Assembly (NCBI RefSeq): GCF_015560805.1
Contig: NZ_JADMSO010000001.1
Span: forward strand, 124,001 to 188,000
Length of the DNA stretch: 64,000 bases
From: Mediterraneibacter glycyrrhizinilyticus
GTDB lineage: Bacteria > Bacillota > Clostridia > Lachnospirales > Lachnospiraceae
Direction: 5' to 3'
The position numbers and the translations under genes were made by a program. This document shows, piece after piece, positions 32,957 through 42,520 of this stretch; the first letter of the stretch is position 1; the number at the start of each line of letters is the position of its first letter. Under the pieces are notes generated by a model. It was given only the letters and a program-made list of their open reading frames with translations, searched no databases and was not told the DNA's origin.

Positions 32957-35059
32957 TTAATGGATGTTCAGTTCTTCTTTCACTTTTCTGACCGTCAGGC
33001 GATACACCGTGTAGATCACGAGCGATACGATCAGCAGAGAGCCGGCGCAGGCGAACAGCCCGATGATCTCGCTGTATGTGAGCGCTCCGTCGTTTCCGAA
33101 CATGATCAGGGAATAGAGCAAAAACATCAGAGAGATGCCGATGATCGACGGAGTCCGGAATACCTTTTTGCATTGGCTTTTTACTTCGCGGGTCAGAAAT
33201 GCCGAGGAAGCGCCAAGCTTTTTCAGATCGTCAAACAGGTAGCGGTTGTTTAACGCGATCGTCTGGCAGCGGGTGTAACCGATGACCATCGCCGCGAGGA
33301 TACAGATGATCGCGATGAAAAGGAACATCATCAGATAAACGGCGTAAGTCCTCATATAGTCGTTCTGATCCAGAATGCGGATCTTCGGCATGTATGTCCA
33401 GTACATCCGGAAATCGGAGGAATCCGGATCGTCAAAAGAAACCTGCGCCATCTCATCGGTGTCGCCCCAGTAGGTTTCGCCTCGCTGTTCACAGGCATAT
33501 TTTTCTACCGGATCGTAGTAGATCGGCAGTTCGCAGTCCTCTGTGAACGACCCCATAAATGCAAGGAATAATTCATAGGCGAAATCATAGGAATCTTCTC
33601 CGTTGATGTTGAATGCGAACATATTTCCGCGGTACTCGTCGGAAATCCCCTCTTTTATTGCCGCATAGTCGGCGTCATCCAGCACATAATATCCTCGCTG
33701 GTCAACGAGCAGACCGTAGTGGATAAAACCGTCGAACTTCGTATCACAGGTTGACATTGTGGAAAGATTGGTCAACAGTTCACTTTCCAGCTTCATAAAA
33801 TAAGTTCCGGTCTCTTCGTCGTTGGAGATTCCTTTGTAAGTTCCCGGTTTTACATCCACATCCATACCGGTCAGTTCGGAGAAACTGCTCTCGGACAGGA
33901 ACTTTCCGCCTTGCAGAAGCGGCGTATATTCGTAGTGGTAAGATCTTCCGTCCTCAAACATTTCCTGACCGTCCATCGCAAGATAAAGATATTCGCCGCT
34001 GCTCCAGTCTTTGAGATCCAGATCGTATTGCCCGGCAAGTTCTTCGACCGCTGTCTGCGTCGGTACGTTCTGATCGGCGCGGTATTGGAACAAATAGTCG
34101 AACGGGCGGTTTTTTGTATCAAGAAGCTGACTGGATCCCATCATCGGCAGGAAAAACAGTCCGAAACAGCCGCCGGCGATCAAGACGGTGCTGACCAGAA
34201 GATTGTTGACGGTCTGGCGTCCCTGAAATTTCATCATGCTTCGGGAGATCAGCGTTTTGTAAGGGGTCTTTTTATTTTGTACCCAACCGTGTACAACGGT
34301 GTGCAGGATGATCATGTAAAGTCCGACAAAGACCGGTGCATAGAGAACGTTGATCCATATCGGCGGGAACGCGCTGAACAAATGCTGATAAACGGCAGAA
34401 GCATTGTATCCTGCAACGGCGCCGATCAGGAGGACGATGATACCGACGGGACCGCACCATCTGCCCAGTTCGCGGACCGGTTCGTTCTTATGTTCTTCCC
34501 GGATCGTATCCATGATGTTTGTCCGTTTCAGATAACGGAATGCCGTGATACAGGAGAAGAGTACAACGATCAGGAAAAACGGGATCGAGACGAACAGGCA
34601 GCGGAAATCGAGGACGAGATCCATCTGCGCGCTGTCCACGATCAGCATACGGAACAGGCTCCATAAGATCCAGACAAACGGGAAGCCCGTCAGGAGTCCG
34701 GCAAGTGCGGAGACCGTGCTTAGCGTAAAGACTTCACGGAACAAGCCCGGAGCCAGCCTGCGTCGGGAAGCGCCGAGCGCCATCAGCGTTCCGATCTGGC
34801 GGGATTTCTTGCGGAAGAACAGGCTTGCCGCATAGACGGTAAAAACGGTGCATCCGAATAAGGCGAGTACGAAGATCGCGATCATCTGTTTCCGGCTGTC
34901 GCCGCCCTCCGGGAGCACGGTCAGGACCGTCGGCGAAAAGATCATGGCAGAATATGCCGAGATCAGCATCAGGGAAATGAAATTGCAGAACAGGTAAAGC
35001 GCTGCCTGCTTCCGGTCTGCCCTCTGTAATTTTTGTTCTAATTTCTGCATTGTCATCAT
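32957..35059 (-). CDS. FtsX-like ABC exporter permease (BceB type)
   Basis: A 700-residue membrane protein. An N-terminal helix is followed by an FtsX domain (FVLALFGCTVFTVYAASLFFRKKSRQIGTLMALGASRRRL), more helices, and a large extracellular domain of roughly 200 residues (about 320-540). Two or three further C-terminal helices carry MVIGYTRCQTIALNNRYLFDDLKKLGAS. The big loop is the mark of BceB-type antimicrobial-peptide detoxification/sensing permeases. Its ATG overlaps the ATPase stop as ATGA. The neighbouring two-component system is of the LytTR/GHKL type rather than the usual BceRS. Confidence 0.85.
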   Translation of the reverse strand: MMTMQKLEQKLQRADRKQAALYLFCNFISLMLISAYSAMIFSPTVLTVLPEGGDSRKQMIAIFVLALFGCTVFTVYAASLFFRKKSRQIGTLMALGASRRRLAPGLFREVFTLSTVSALAGLLTGFPFVWILWSLFRMLIVDSAQMDLVLDFRCLFVSIPFFLIVVLFSCITAFRYLKRTNIMDTIREEHKNEPVRELGRWCGPVGIIVLLIGAVAGYNASAVYQHLFSAFPPIWINVLYAPVFVGLYMIILHTVVHGWVQNKKTPYKTLISRSMMKFQGRQTVNNLLVSTVLIAGGCFGLFFLPMMGSSQLLDTKNRPFDYLFQYRADQNVPTQTAVEELAGQYDLDLKDWSSGEYLYLAMDGQEMFEDGRSYHYEYTPLLQGGKFLSESSFSELTGMDVDVKPGTYKGISNDEETGTYFMKLESELLTNLSTMSTCDTKFDGFIHYGLLVDQRGYYVLDDADYAAIKEGISDEYRGNMFAFNINGEDSYDFAYELFLAFMGSFTEDCELPIYYDPVEKYACEQRGETYWGDTDEMAQVSFDDPDSSDFRMYWTYMPKIRILDQNDYMRTYAVYLMMFLFIAIICILAAMVIGYTRCQTIALNNRYLFDDLKKLGASSAFLTREVKSQCKKVFRTPSIIGISLMFLLYSLIMFGNDGALTYSEIIGLFACAGSLLIVSLVIYTVYRLTVRKVKEELNIH

Positions 35060-35802
35060 GATTCGTCACCACTCATTTCTTTGATCGTTTCCAGGAGCTG
35101 ATCGTGAAATTCGCTCCGTTTTCCATGTTTTACAAGTTGACGGAAAATCTGTCCGTCTTTTAATAAGATCACCCGGTCGCAGAACGAAGCGGAAAAGCTG
35201 TCGTGTGTGACCATGAAGATCGTCGCGTCCATCTGTGATTTTGCATTTTCAAATGCTTCGATCACGGTGCGGCTTGATTTGCTGTCCAGGTTTCCGGTCG
35301 GTTCGTCGGCAAGGATCATCAGCGGCTGGTTGATTAGGCTTCGCGCGACTGCGGTTCTCTGCCGCTCGCCGCCGGAGACGTCCGCCGGATATTTGTTCCG
35401 GATGTGGTCGATGCCGAAAAGCTCCAGCAGACGGTCGGCAAGCTGTTCGCCCTCTTTTCCGACCGTGCCGTGGATGATGCGCGGGACGAGAATATTCTCC
35501 CGGATCGTCAGTCCGTCGAGCAGCATGAAATCCTGAAAGACAAAACCGAGTTTTTCATTGCGGATCTTGGAAAGCTCATCGTCGTTCAAGTTGGCAAGTG
35601 TCTGTCCGCCGAGTTTGATATTTCCTTTTTCAAATGGAATGTAGCAGGAAATACAATTTAAAAGTGTGCTCTTTCCGGACCCGGACGGTCCCATCACAGC
35701 GACAAATTCGCCTTTTGCTACCTGAAAGCTGACGCCTTTTAATACCGGATATGTCTTGCTGCCGGTCTGATAAGATTTGTGCAGATTATTTACATATAAC
35801 AT
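35056..35802 (-). CDS. ABC exporter ATPase (BceA type)
   Basis: A 248-residue ATPase of the MacB/LolD/BceA group. It opens with MLYVNNLHKSYQTGSKTYPVLKGVSF. Walker A is GPSGSGKSTL, the signature is VSGGERQR, Walker B is LMILADEPTGNLD and the switch is VTHD. The start ATG 35802 has GAGGTG upstream; longer in-frame starts reach into the shared regulatory region and are unlikely. It is coupled to the permease gene and divergent from the response regulator. Confidence 0.9.
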   Translation of the reverse strand: MLYVNNLHKSYQTGSKTYPVLKGVSFQVAKGEFVAVMGPSGSGKSTLLNCISCYIPFEKGNIKLGGQTLANLNDDELSKIRNEKLGFVFQDFMLLDGLTIRENILVPRIIHGTVGKEGEQLADRLLELFGIDHIRNKYPADVSGGERQRTAVARSLINQPLMILADEPTGNLDSKSSRTVIEAFENAKSQMDATIFMVTHDSFSASFCDRVILLKDGQIFRQLVKHGKRSEFHDQLLETIKEMSGDES

Positions 35803-35877
35803 TACATTCACCTCGTTTGGATTCTTTTTTCTTGTTGAGGTGATCATAACAAAAAAACGGAAGAAAAAAATCCGGGC

Positions 35878-35961
35878 TGTAAAGTTTGGCGGCGCTGTTG
35901 TAACGTTTGACATGGTTCTGCGGACGTTGTAAAATTTAGCACATATAATGTAATATTTGGG
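35878..35961. promoter_or_regulatory. Four direct repeats, two LytTR-type sites
   Basis: TGTAAAGTTTGGC (35878), TGTAACGTTTGAC (35899), TGTAAAATTTAGC (35928) and TGTAATATTTGGG (35949) share the consensus TGTAAnnTTTgGC. Within each pair the period is exactly 21 bp, the spacing of LytTR-domain (AgrA/ComE) sites. A TATAAT at 35944-35949 without a good -35 suggests activated transcription of the regulator gene. The other pair faces the ABC operon, whose minus-strand -10 candidate is TATGAT near 35840. Confidence 0.8.
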
Positions 35962-35972
35962 AGGAAGACGGG

Positions 35973-36701
35973 ATGCTTAGGATAGCGATGTGTGATGACG
36001 AGACAGAGGCGAGAGAAGCGCTCTATTTACTTTTGGATCAGGAACTTCACGAGGAGAGTGAACAGATCGTGTACGAATTTTCGACGGGAACGGCTGCGGC
36101 GAACTGGCTTCAAAAGCATCCCGGCGAGATCGACCTTCTGTTTCTGGATGTGGAAATGGACGGAATGAACGGGATGGAGACCGCGAAAAAGATCCGTACG
36201 TTTGATCAAAACCTGCTGATCGTATTTGTGACCGGATTTGCGGATTATGTATTCGACGGGTACAGCGTCGGCGCGATGGATTATCTGATGAAGCCGGTGT
36301 GCAAGGAAAAACTGCAGGCGCTCCTTACGCGGGTGCGGGAGAAGCTCGGGCAGGAGGAAGCGGAAGAATTTATCGTGAAAAATACCGATGGAACGTACCG
36401 TTTTCTAAAGAAAGAGATCCGGTGGTTTTACAGCGACAAAAGGAAAGTGATGCTTGTGACAGACCGGGGCGAGTATGGATTTTACGCCAAATTAGACGAA
36501 GTGGAAAAGCAGCTTAAGGACGGAGGAGAAGCGGGGCAGTTTGTGCGGATCCATCAGCGGTATCTGGTGAATACAAAATGGGTAGATCAGATCGGAAGCG
36601 CTTCGGTACAGATCGGCGGGGAAGAACTGCCGATCAGCCGCGCTTATAAAGAAGCGGCAGTCAAAAAGCTGGCGGAAGCGATGCTTGGCGGAATGCGCTG
36701 A
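35973..36701 (+). CDS. LytTR-family response regulator
   Basis: A 242-residue AgrA/ComE-type regulator. The receiver domain (1-120) has acidic residues in MCDDE, the phosphoacceptor in LLFLDVEMDGMNG and the Lys in YLMKPV. The LytTR DNA-binding domain (about 130-240) includes IRWFYSDKRKVMLVT and FVRIHQRYLVN. GGGAGG lies eight bases before ATG 35973. It is paired with the GHKL kinase downstream and presumably binds the 21-bp-spaced repeats just upstream, controlling itself and the divergent ABC exporter. Confidence 0.92.
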   Translation: MLRIAMCDDETEAREALYLLLDQELHEESEQIVYEFSTGTAAANWLQKHPGEIDLLFLDVEMDGMNGMETAKKIRTFDQNLLIVFVTGFADYVFDGYSVGAMDYLMKPVCKEKLQALLTRVREKLGQEEAEEFIVKNTDGTYRFLKKEIRWFYSDKRKVMLVTDRGEYGFYAKLDEVEKQLKDGGEAGQFVRIHQRYLVNTKWVDQIGSASVQIGGEELPISRAYKEAAVKKLAEAMLGGMR

Positions 36702-36758
36702 TACCGCGAAACGATAACCGATCGGGGGAAGGAATGGAAAAGACTTGGAGGGAACGGG

Positions 36759-38078
36759 ATGGATTTTATACAATTTTGGGTACGCTTGTTCTGGATGATA
36801 CTGGCGATGTTTTTGAATTTAAAAGCACTGGAACGGTATGTGACGTTCCGGAAAGCATGGTGGGCAAAACCGCTTGCGTTTCTGGCATACTGGGGCGTTG
36901 CGGGCACGATCATTTTTGTGGGAGACTGGGGAAATCTGCCCTATTCCATTGCGGCTTTTTTTATCGGGATGCTTCTGGCAGGCGGTGACGGCGTTTTAAA
37001 AACCGTGACGGTCTGCGTGATGTTTTCCAGTCTGACGTTTGCGTACAATGCCTGGATCGACAGTTTTTTCGGAGCGGTGCTTGAGGAATTGCCGTTTGAT
37101 TTCTATGCACCGAGCCGGCTGTTTTTCGCAGCGGTATTGTTTCTTGTCACAAAATATTTCGCACCGGAAAAAGACTACGAGCTTTCCCCGGCGCTGTGGA
37201 AATTACTGTTGGAAGTGTCGCTGATCCCGCTAGGGATCGTTGTCGTGGTTGTGCTGGGATCGCCGGTCGATACGAATCGGATCCCGAATCCGACGATGTA
37301 TGTGATCCTGCTTTTCCTTGCGATGGCAGCATTTTTAGGACTGCTTGGAATGGTGTCTGCGCTGGCACGTCAGCGGAAACTGGAACAGCAGAGTATGTTT
37401 GCGGAGATGAATCAGGCATACTACGAGGCGATGGAACAACAGCATTTCGAGATCCGGAGACTCCGGCACGACATGGCGAATCATCTGCAGGCGCTTGCGG
37501 GACTTTCGGACGGACAGCGGGATGCCTATATCCGGGAAATGCTCGAGGGCAATGCGATGGCGCATACATTGAATTACTGCGGAGACGCGACGGTCAATGC
37601 GGTTTTGACATCCAAAGAAGCGATGATGCGTCAAAAAGGGATATGCCCGGACTGGAAACTGGATATACCGGACACATTGCCGTATCAGAAAGCGGATGTC
37701 TGCGCATTATTTGCAAATGCTCTGGACAACGCGGCAGAGGCATGCGAAGCATACCGAAAAAATGTGAAATATCCGGACGGGAAATGTGCGGATGGAGAAT
37801 GTGCGGACGGAAAACTGACGGTGACGCTGGATGCCAGATTCCGAAAAGGAATGCTTGTAGTTTCGGTAAAAAATCCGATGGAAGAAACGGAAAGTTCTAA
37901 GGGGATCTTTCAGCCGGGGATGCTTCCGAAGACGACGAAGCAGGATAAGAAAAATCACGGTCTGGGACTTCGCAGTATCCGCGAGATCGTGGAGAGGTAT
38001 CATGGGACGATGGAGATCCGGACGGGGGAGAGACAGTTCGAGTTGTTTTTCTATCTGATGGGCGAAAGCGTTTCCTAA
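36759..38078 (+). CDS. GHKL sensor histidine kinase (AgrC-like)
   Basis: A 439-residue membrane kinase. Six or seven hydrophobic segments fill residues 1-210. The phosphoacceptor helix has FEIRRLRHDMANHLQAL, the N box is ALFANALDNAAEAC and the G box is HGLGLRSIREIVERY, typical of the HATPase_c_5 group partnered with LytTR regulators. Between N and G boxes an insert KYPDGKCADGECADGKL contains a short duplicated DGxCADG unit. GGAGGGAAC lies just before ATG 36759. Confidence 0.9.
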   Translation: MDFIQFWVRLFWMILAMFLNLKALERYVTFRKAWWAKPLAFLAYWGVAGTIIFVGDWGNLPYSIAAFFIGMLLAGGDGVLKTVTVCVMFSSLTFAYNAWIDSFFGAVLEELPFDFYAPSRLFFAAVLFLVTKYFAPEKDYELSPALWKLLLEVSLIPLGIVVVVVLGSPVDTNRIPNPTMYVILLFLAMAAFLGLLGMVSALARQRKLEQQSMFAEMNQAYYEAMEQQHFEIRRLRHDMANHLQALAGLSDGQRDAYIREMLEGNAMAHTLNYCGDATVNAVLTSKEAMMRQKGICPDWKLDIPDTLPYQKADVCALFANALDNAAEACEAYRKNVKYPDGKCADGECADGKLTVTLDARFRKGMLVVSVKNPMEETESSKGIFQPGMLPKTTKQDKKNHGLGLRSIREIVERYHGTMEIRTGERQFELFFYLMGESVS

Positions 38079-38210
38079 AAAAAATACCAATTATCAAAGA
38101 AATTGTTCTAACGAATTTATCGGATTTTCCGTTAAGATGAAAGAGAAATCGGGTATACTGGACAGTAGGGAAGAAGATGCCCGCAGGAAAGAAAAAGGAG
38201 GGAGTAGAAC

Positions 38211-39056
38211 GTGGAAAATCTGGAACAGTTTACAAGAAAAAAAGATTTTCTGATCTGTGTGGATTCCGATGGGTGTGCGATGGACACGATGGATATCAAG
38301 CATTTCCGATGCTTTGGTCCGTGTCTGGTGGAAGAGTGGAATCTGAAAGATTGGGAGACACCGATCCTCGCCAGATGGAACGAGATGAATCTGTATACGA
38401 TGACCCGCGGGATCAACCGTTTTAAGGGACTTGTGAAGATGCTCAGAGAGGTACATGAGACGTATACGGAGATCGAGGAGATCGAGATCCTGGAAGACTG
38501 GGTGGAAAAAAGTGACGAGCTTTCCAACGCAGCACTGCAGCGTGCGATCGGGAAAAGCGGAAGTACGATCCTGAAAAAAGCGCTTTCCTGGTCGGAGAGT
38601 GTGAATGCGAAGATCAACGAGCTTTCTTTTGAAGATAAAAAACCGTTTGAGGGAGTAAAAGAGGGGCTGGCATTTGCACATGAGTATGCGGATGTGGCGA
38701 TCGTGTCCTCCGCGAATCTGCAGGCGGTTCTGGAAGAATGGGAAAGGTACGGTCTGCTGGATCATGTGGATATCGTGCTGGCGCAGGACACCGGAAGTAA
38801 GGCGTTCTGCATTCAGGAACTGGCGAAAAAAGGGTATGAGAAAGTAAAGATCCTGATGACCGGAGACGCGCTGGGAGATTACGAGGCAGCGAAGAAAAAC
38901 GACGTATTTTACTTCCCGATCTGTGTGCGCCATGAAAAAGATTCCTGGGAAGAGTTTAAAGAGACCGCGGTCGGCAGACTTTTGGACGGCACATACGGCG
39001 GCGCTTATCAAGAGAAAAAGATCGAAGAATTTAAAGCGAACTTAGAGAAAAAATAG
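38211..39056 (+). CDS. HAD-superfamily hydrolase
   Basis: A 281-residue HAD protein. Motif I is CVDSDGCAMDTM (DxDG, then D), motif II is VSSAN, and the late motifs are KAFCIQELAKKGY and MTGDALGDYEAAKKN. A helical cap of roughly 110 residues follows motif I (C1 type). The substrate is unknown. The start is GTG 38211 with AAGGAGGGAG upstream. It is 18 bases from the GH3 gene, so a sugar-phosphate substrate is plausible. Confidence 0.75.
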   Translation: MENLEQFTRKKDFLICVDSDGCAMDTMDIKHFRCFGPCLVEEWNLKDWETPILARWNEMNLYTMTRGINRFKGLVKMLREVHETYTEIEEIEILEDWVEKSDELSNAALQRAIGKSGSTILKKALSWSESVNAKINELSFEDKKPFEGVKEGLAFAHEYADVAIVSSANLQAVLEEWERYGLLDHVDIVLAQDTGSKAFCIQELAKKGYEKVKILMTGDALGDYEAAKKNDVFYFPICVRHEKDSWEEFKETAVGRLLDGTYGGAYQEKKIEEFKANLEKK

Positions 39057-39074
39057 AAAAGGGGTAATCAAGAT

Positions 39075-40844
39075 ATGGTAGATTTGAAAGCAAATCCGTA
39101 TTATCTGTCGGATGAGGACTGCAAATGGGTGGAGGAAACGATCGCATCCATGACGCCGGAAGAGAAAGTCGGACAGCTTTTCTTCCAGCTGACTTCTTCA
39201 CAGGAAGAAGAGTATCTGAAAGAATTGATGGAGAAATATCATCTGGGAGGATGCCGTTACAATCCGATGCCGGGAAAGAAAGTGCAGGAGCAGAACCGTA
39301 TTTTGCAGAAATATGCGAAAGTTCCGGTATTTATCGCATGTAATACCGAAGCAGGCGGAGACGGAGCCTGCGCGGACGGAACGCCGATCGGAGCGGGCGT
39401 GAAGATCGCGGCGACGGACAACGAGGATTATGCGTATGCGCTCGGAAAAATGTCCAACGCAGAGGCGGCAGCGATCGGCTGTAACATGGCGTTTGCGCCG
39501 GTCTGTGATATCGCATATAACTGGCAGAATACCGAGATCATCACGAGAGCGTTCGGAAATGATCCAAAGCGTGTTGCGAAGATGAGCGCGGCTTATTTGA
39601 ACGGCGCTCATGAGAACGAGGGATTTGCCTGTGCGGCAAAACATTTCCCGGGGAACGGACAGGATTTCCGAGACGCGCATCTTTCCAACAATGTGAACTA
39701 TTTTGATGTGGACGAGTGGGACGCGACTTACGGAATGGTATATAAGACGTTGATCGACAACGGTCTGGACGCGATCATGGGCGGACATATCATGATGCCG
39801 AAGTATGCGAAAGCGATCAACCCGGAGCTGAAAGACGAGGATATGATGCCGGCGACACTTTCCCCGGAGATCATGACGACGCTGCTTCGCGACCGTCTCG
39901 GATTTAACGGAATGGTCGTGACGGACGCTTCTCATATGGTAGGGATGACGGACCGGATGAAACGTGCGGAAATGCTACCGCTTTCGATCAATGCCGGATG
40001 TGATATGTTCCTGTTCTTCAACGATCCGGACGAAGATTTCGAGACGATGCTGAACGCATACAAAGACGGCGTGATCAGCGAGGAGAGAATGACAGAGGCG
40101 CTGACAAGAATCCTCGGACTGAAAGCGCACATGGGACTGAACAAGAAAGCAAAAGAAGAGATCGTTCCTGCGCCGGAGAATGTGGATGAGGTACTCGGAA
40201 GCGAAGAATTTAAAGAGATGCACAAGGAGATCTGCCGGGATTCCCTGACACTTGTAAAATACAAAGACAAAGACGTGCTTCCGGTCGTTCCCGAGCGTTA
40301 TAAGAGAATCATGATCGTCCATGTAAAAGCCGCAGAGAGCGGAATGGGCGCTCTGATGAAAATGATGGGAATGGGCGGCGGAAAAAATCCGGCAGAAAGA
40401 CTGAAAGAGACGCTCTGTGAAAAAGGATTTGACGCATTTGTCTATGAGAGTCCGCTGGATCAGATGAAGAAACAGATCGAGGCAGGAGAGAAGCCAAGCA
40501 TCAATCTGTATTTTGCAGGAAAAAATGCGATCGCAGATTTCGTGAAAGACATGGATCTTGTGATCACACTGTGTGATGTTCCGAGCGGAAGACCGAGCTT
40601 CGGACTTTCCAAGGGCGGCGGAGAGATCCCGTGGTATGTATTTGAAGTGCCGGTTGTCGTCGTAGGATGCGGACAGCCGACGATGCTTGCGGATATTCCG
40701 CAGGCACGGACGTATATCAACACATATGATTCAAAAGACACGACATTTGACGCGCTCGTAGACGCATTGATGCGCGGAGAAGACGCATTTAAAGGAAACG
40801 ACCCGATCGACAGCTTCTGCGGTTTGTTTGACGCGCGTCTGTAA
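39075..40844 (+). CDS. Glycoside hydrolase family 3 protein
   Basis: A 589-residue GH3 enzyme without a signal peptide. The N-terminal TIM barrel shows MTPEEKVGQLFFQL, AACNTEAGGDG, AAIGCNMAFAPVCDIAYN, AKHFPGNGQDFRDAHLSNN and the nucleophile Asp in MVVTDASHMVG. A second alpha/beta domain follows (about 390-589). The KHFPG-x-G and D-x-H-L layout is closest to the beta-N-acetylhexosaminidase side of GH3, but the usual GHG is GNG. The substrate is therefore uncertain. It is the first of two hydrolases in this unit. Confidence 0.85.
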   Translation: MVDLKANPYYLSDEDCKWVEETIASMTPEEKVGQLFFQLTSSQEEEYLKELMEKYHLGGCRYNPMPGKKVQEQNRILQKYAKVPVFIACNTEAGGDGACADGTPIGAGVKIAATDNEDYAYALGKMSNAEAAAIGCNMAFAPVCDIAYNWQNTEIITRAFGNDPKRVAKMSAAYLNGAHENEGFACAAKHFPGNGQDFRDAHLSNNVNYFDVDEWDATYGMVYKTLIDNGLDAIMGGHIMMPKYAKAINPELKDEDMMPATLSPEIMTTLLRDRLGFNGMVVTDASHMVGMTDRMKRAEMLPLSINAGCDMFLFFNDPDEDFETMLNAYKDGVISEERMTEALTRILGLKAHMGLNKKAKEEIVPAPENVDEVLGSEEFKEMHKEICRDSLTLVKYKDKDVLPVVPERYKRIMIVHVKAAESGMGALMKMMGMGGGKNPAERLKETLCEKGFDAFVYESPLDQMKKQIEAGEKPSINLYFAGKNAIADFVKDMDLVITLCDVPSGRPSFGLSKGGGEIPWYVFEVPVVVVGCGQPTMLADIPQARTYINTYDSKDTTFDALVDALMRGEDAFKGNDPIDSFCGLFDARL

Positions 40845-40881
40845 ACTGTATTTGAGAAAATGTGCTTGAAAGAGTTGAAAG

Positions 40882-40926
40882 ATGTGCGTGCGCCAAAAGA
40901 AGAAAAAGCAGGGGCGCGCACATTTT
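40882..40926 (+). terminator. Terminator between GH3 and GH79 genes
   Basis: ATGTGCGTGCGCC pairs with GGCGCGCACAT, followed by TTT. It probably attenuates read-through into GH79 copy 2. Confidence 0.65.
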
Positions 40927-40980
40927 AAAAAGATAAAAAGCATGGGAAAGGCATGCGGAAAGAGAAAAGGAGATAAGAAC

Positions 40981-42516
40981 ATGGGTGAATTTGTAAAACT
41001 GGATCCGGACGGATTAAAAGCGCTTCGCGAGATCAATCCGATGATGATGTCCTACAATGTGGAGTTTGCGGAAGTAACAGGAGGAACATTCTGGAAAGCT
41101 TACACACCGGAACAGGTAGCAGGAACGGAAGAATTTTATGTGGAGCCGACAACAGAGGGGATTGCGGCAATGTATAAAGATCTGATGCAGATCTACGCTC
41201 CGATCGATCTGTACAATGAAAAACTGCGCAGTCTGGCAAAAGAACTGGGACCGGTATGGGTTCGTGTTTCCGGAACATGGGCGACAAAGACTTATTATGA
41301 TTTTGACGGAAAAATGAACGGACAGGTTCCGGAGGGATATCTGAACGTGCTGACAAAAGAGCAGTGGATCGGTGTGCTTGATTTTGTAAAAGAGATCGGC
41401 GCGAAATTGATCGTATCTGTTGCAAACTGTCCGGGGCTTCATACGGCAGAAGAGCCGTGGAACCCATCTGAGGCAGAGAAACTCTTCTCACTGAGTAAAG
41501 AATACGGCGTGCCGATCGATGCGGCGGAGTTTGCAAACGAGCCGAATATGATGGAAGAAACCGGATTCCCGAAAGGATATACGCCGGCACATTATCGCAG
41601 AGATCAGGATTTGTTCTTTAAGTGGCTTCGTGAAAATTATCCGGAATGTTTGTGCGTAGGACCAAGTACAACAGGTGGAGACAATATCAAATTTGGAAAA
41701 GGTGATTCGGAAGATGCTGGAGTAGGCGGAATCGAGCAGCTTGCGGCAGAAACCTGTAACTGTTCAGATCTTTTGGACGGAACAACAGAGCCATTGGATG
41801 TATTCAGCTACCATTACTATAATGGAGTATCCGAGCGTCTTGCATCCGTAATGCCGAATGCACACTGGTCCGCAGAAGAAGCAAACTCCGAAGCTTATCT
41901 GGAAACAGCGCTGAATTTCGCTCATACATATGTACCGCTTCGAGATAAATATGTTCCGGGCGGAGAAATGTGGGTGACAGAATCCGGAGATGCAGGCGGC
42001 GGCGGAGACACCTGGGCGTCTACTTACCTTGATGTATTCCGCACGCTAAATGAGCTGGGTGGATTTGCTACGGTTACAAACGGTGTGATCTTCCACAATA
42101 CATTGGCTTCTTCCGACTATGGATTTTTAGCAAGAGAAGTTTTCGATCCGCGCCCGAACTATTTCGCAGTACTTCTGTGGAACCGTCTGATGGGAACGAC
42201 TGTTTTTGATACAAAAGAAGAAATCAGAGAAGGCGCACATGTCTTCGCACATTCCCGCAAAGACGGAAAAGACGGCGTTGTATATCTTGTGATCAACAAC
42301 TCATTTACAGAGACAACAACCGTGGAACTTCCGAAAAACGCAGTGCGTTATACACTGGCAGGTGAAAACGGAAATATGCGCGCAACGGTTATGACTCTGA
42401 ACGGAAGACCGCTCGTACTGGGCGAGGGCAACGCACTTCCGTCACTGGAGGGAGCAGAGCAGGCAGCAGGAGAAGTGGAACTTGCTCCGGGAACCTGTAC
42501 ATTCTTTGTAATGTAA
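40981..42516 (+). CDS. GH79-like glycoside hydrolase, copy 2
   Basis: A 511-residue enzyme paralogous to the one at 3861-5360 along its whole length. Shared segments include SYNVEFAEVTGGTFWKAYTPEQ, TYYDFDG, EFANEPN with acid/base Glu187, and WVTESGDAGGG with nucleophile Glu334, followed by GVIFHNTLASSDYGFL. It is cytosolic with a C-terminal beta domain. AAAGGAG lies eight bases before ATG 40981; an in-frame ATG at 40882 lies inside a terminator stem and is rejected. Association with GH3 rather than a transporter suggests a different glycan than copy 1. Confidence 0.82.
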   Translation: MGEFVKLDPDGLKALREINPMMMSYNVEFAEVTGGTFWKAYTPEQVAGTEEFYVEPTTEGIAAMYKDLMQIYAPIDLYNEKLRSLAKELGPVWVRVSGTWATKTYYDFDGKMNGQVPEGYLNVLTKEQWIGVLDFVKEIGAKLIVSVANCPGLHTAEEPWNPSEAEKLFSLSKEYGVPIDAAEFANEPNMMEETGFPKGYTPAHYRRDQDLFFKWLRENYPECLCVGPSTTGGDNIKFGKGDSEDAGVGGIEQLAAETCNCSDLLDGTTEPLDVFSYHYYNGVSERLASVMPNAHWSAEEANSEAYLETALNFAHTYVPLRDKYVPGGEMWVTESGDAGGGGDTWASTYLDVFRTLNELGGFATVTNGVIFHNTLASSDYGFLAREVFDPRPNYFAVLLWNRLMGTTVFDTKEEIREGAHVFAHSRKDGKDGVVYLVINNSFTETTTVELPKNAVRYTLAGENGNMRATVMTLNGRPLVLGEGNALPSLEGAEQAAGEVELAPGTCTFFVM

Positions 42517-42520
42517 TTTA

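Noticed and set aside
33911-34666. 251-codon plus-strand open frame
   Set aside because: Antisense to the BceB-like permease gene; its composition is low-complexity and charged with no family features.
38094-39011. 305-codon minus-strand open frame
   Set aside because: Antisense to the HAD gene, no motif.
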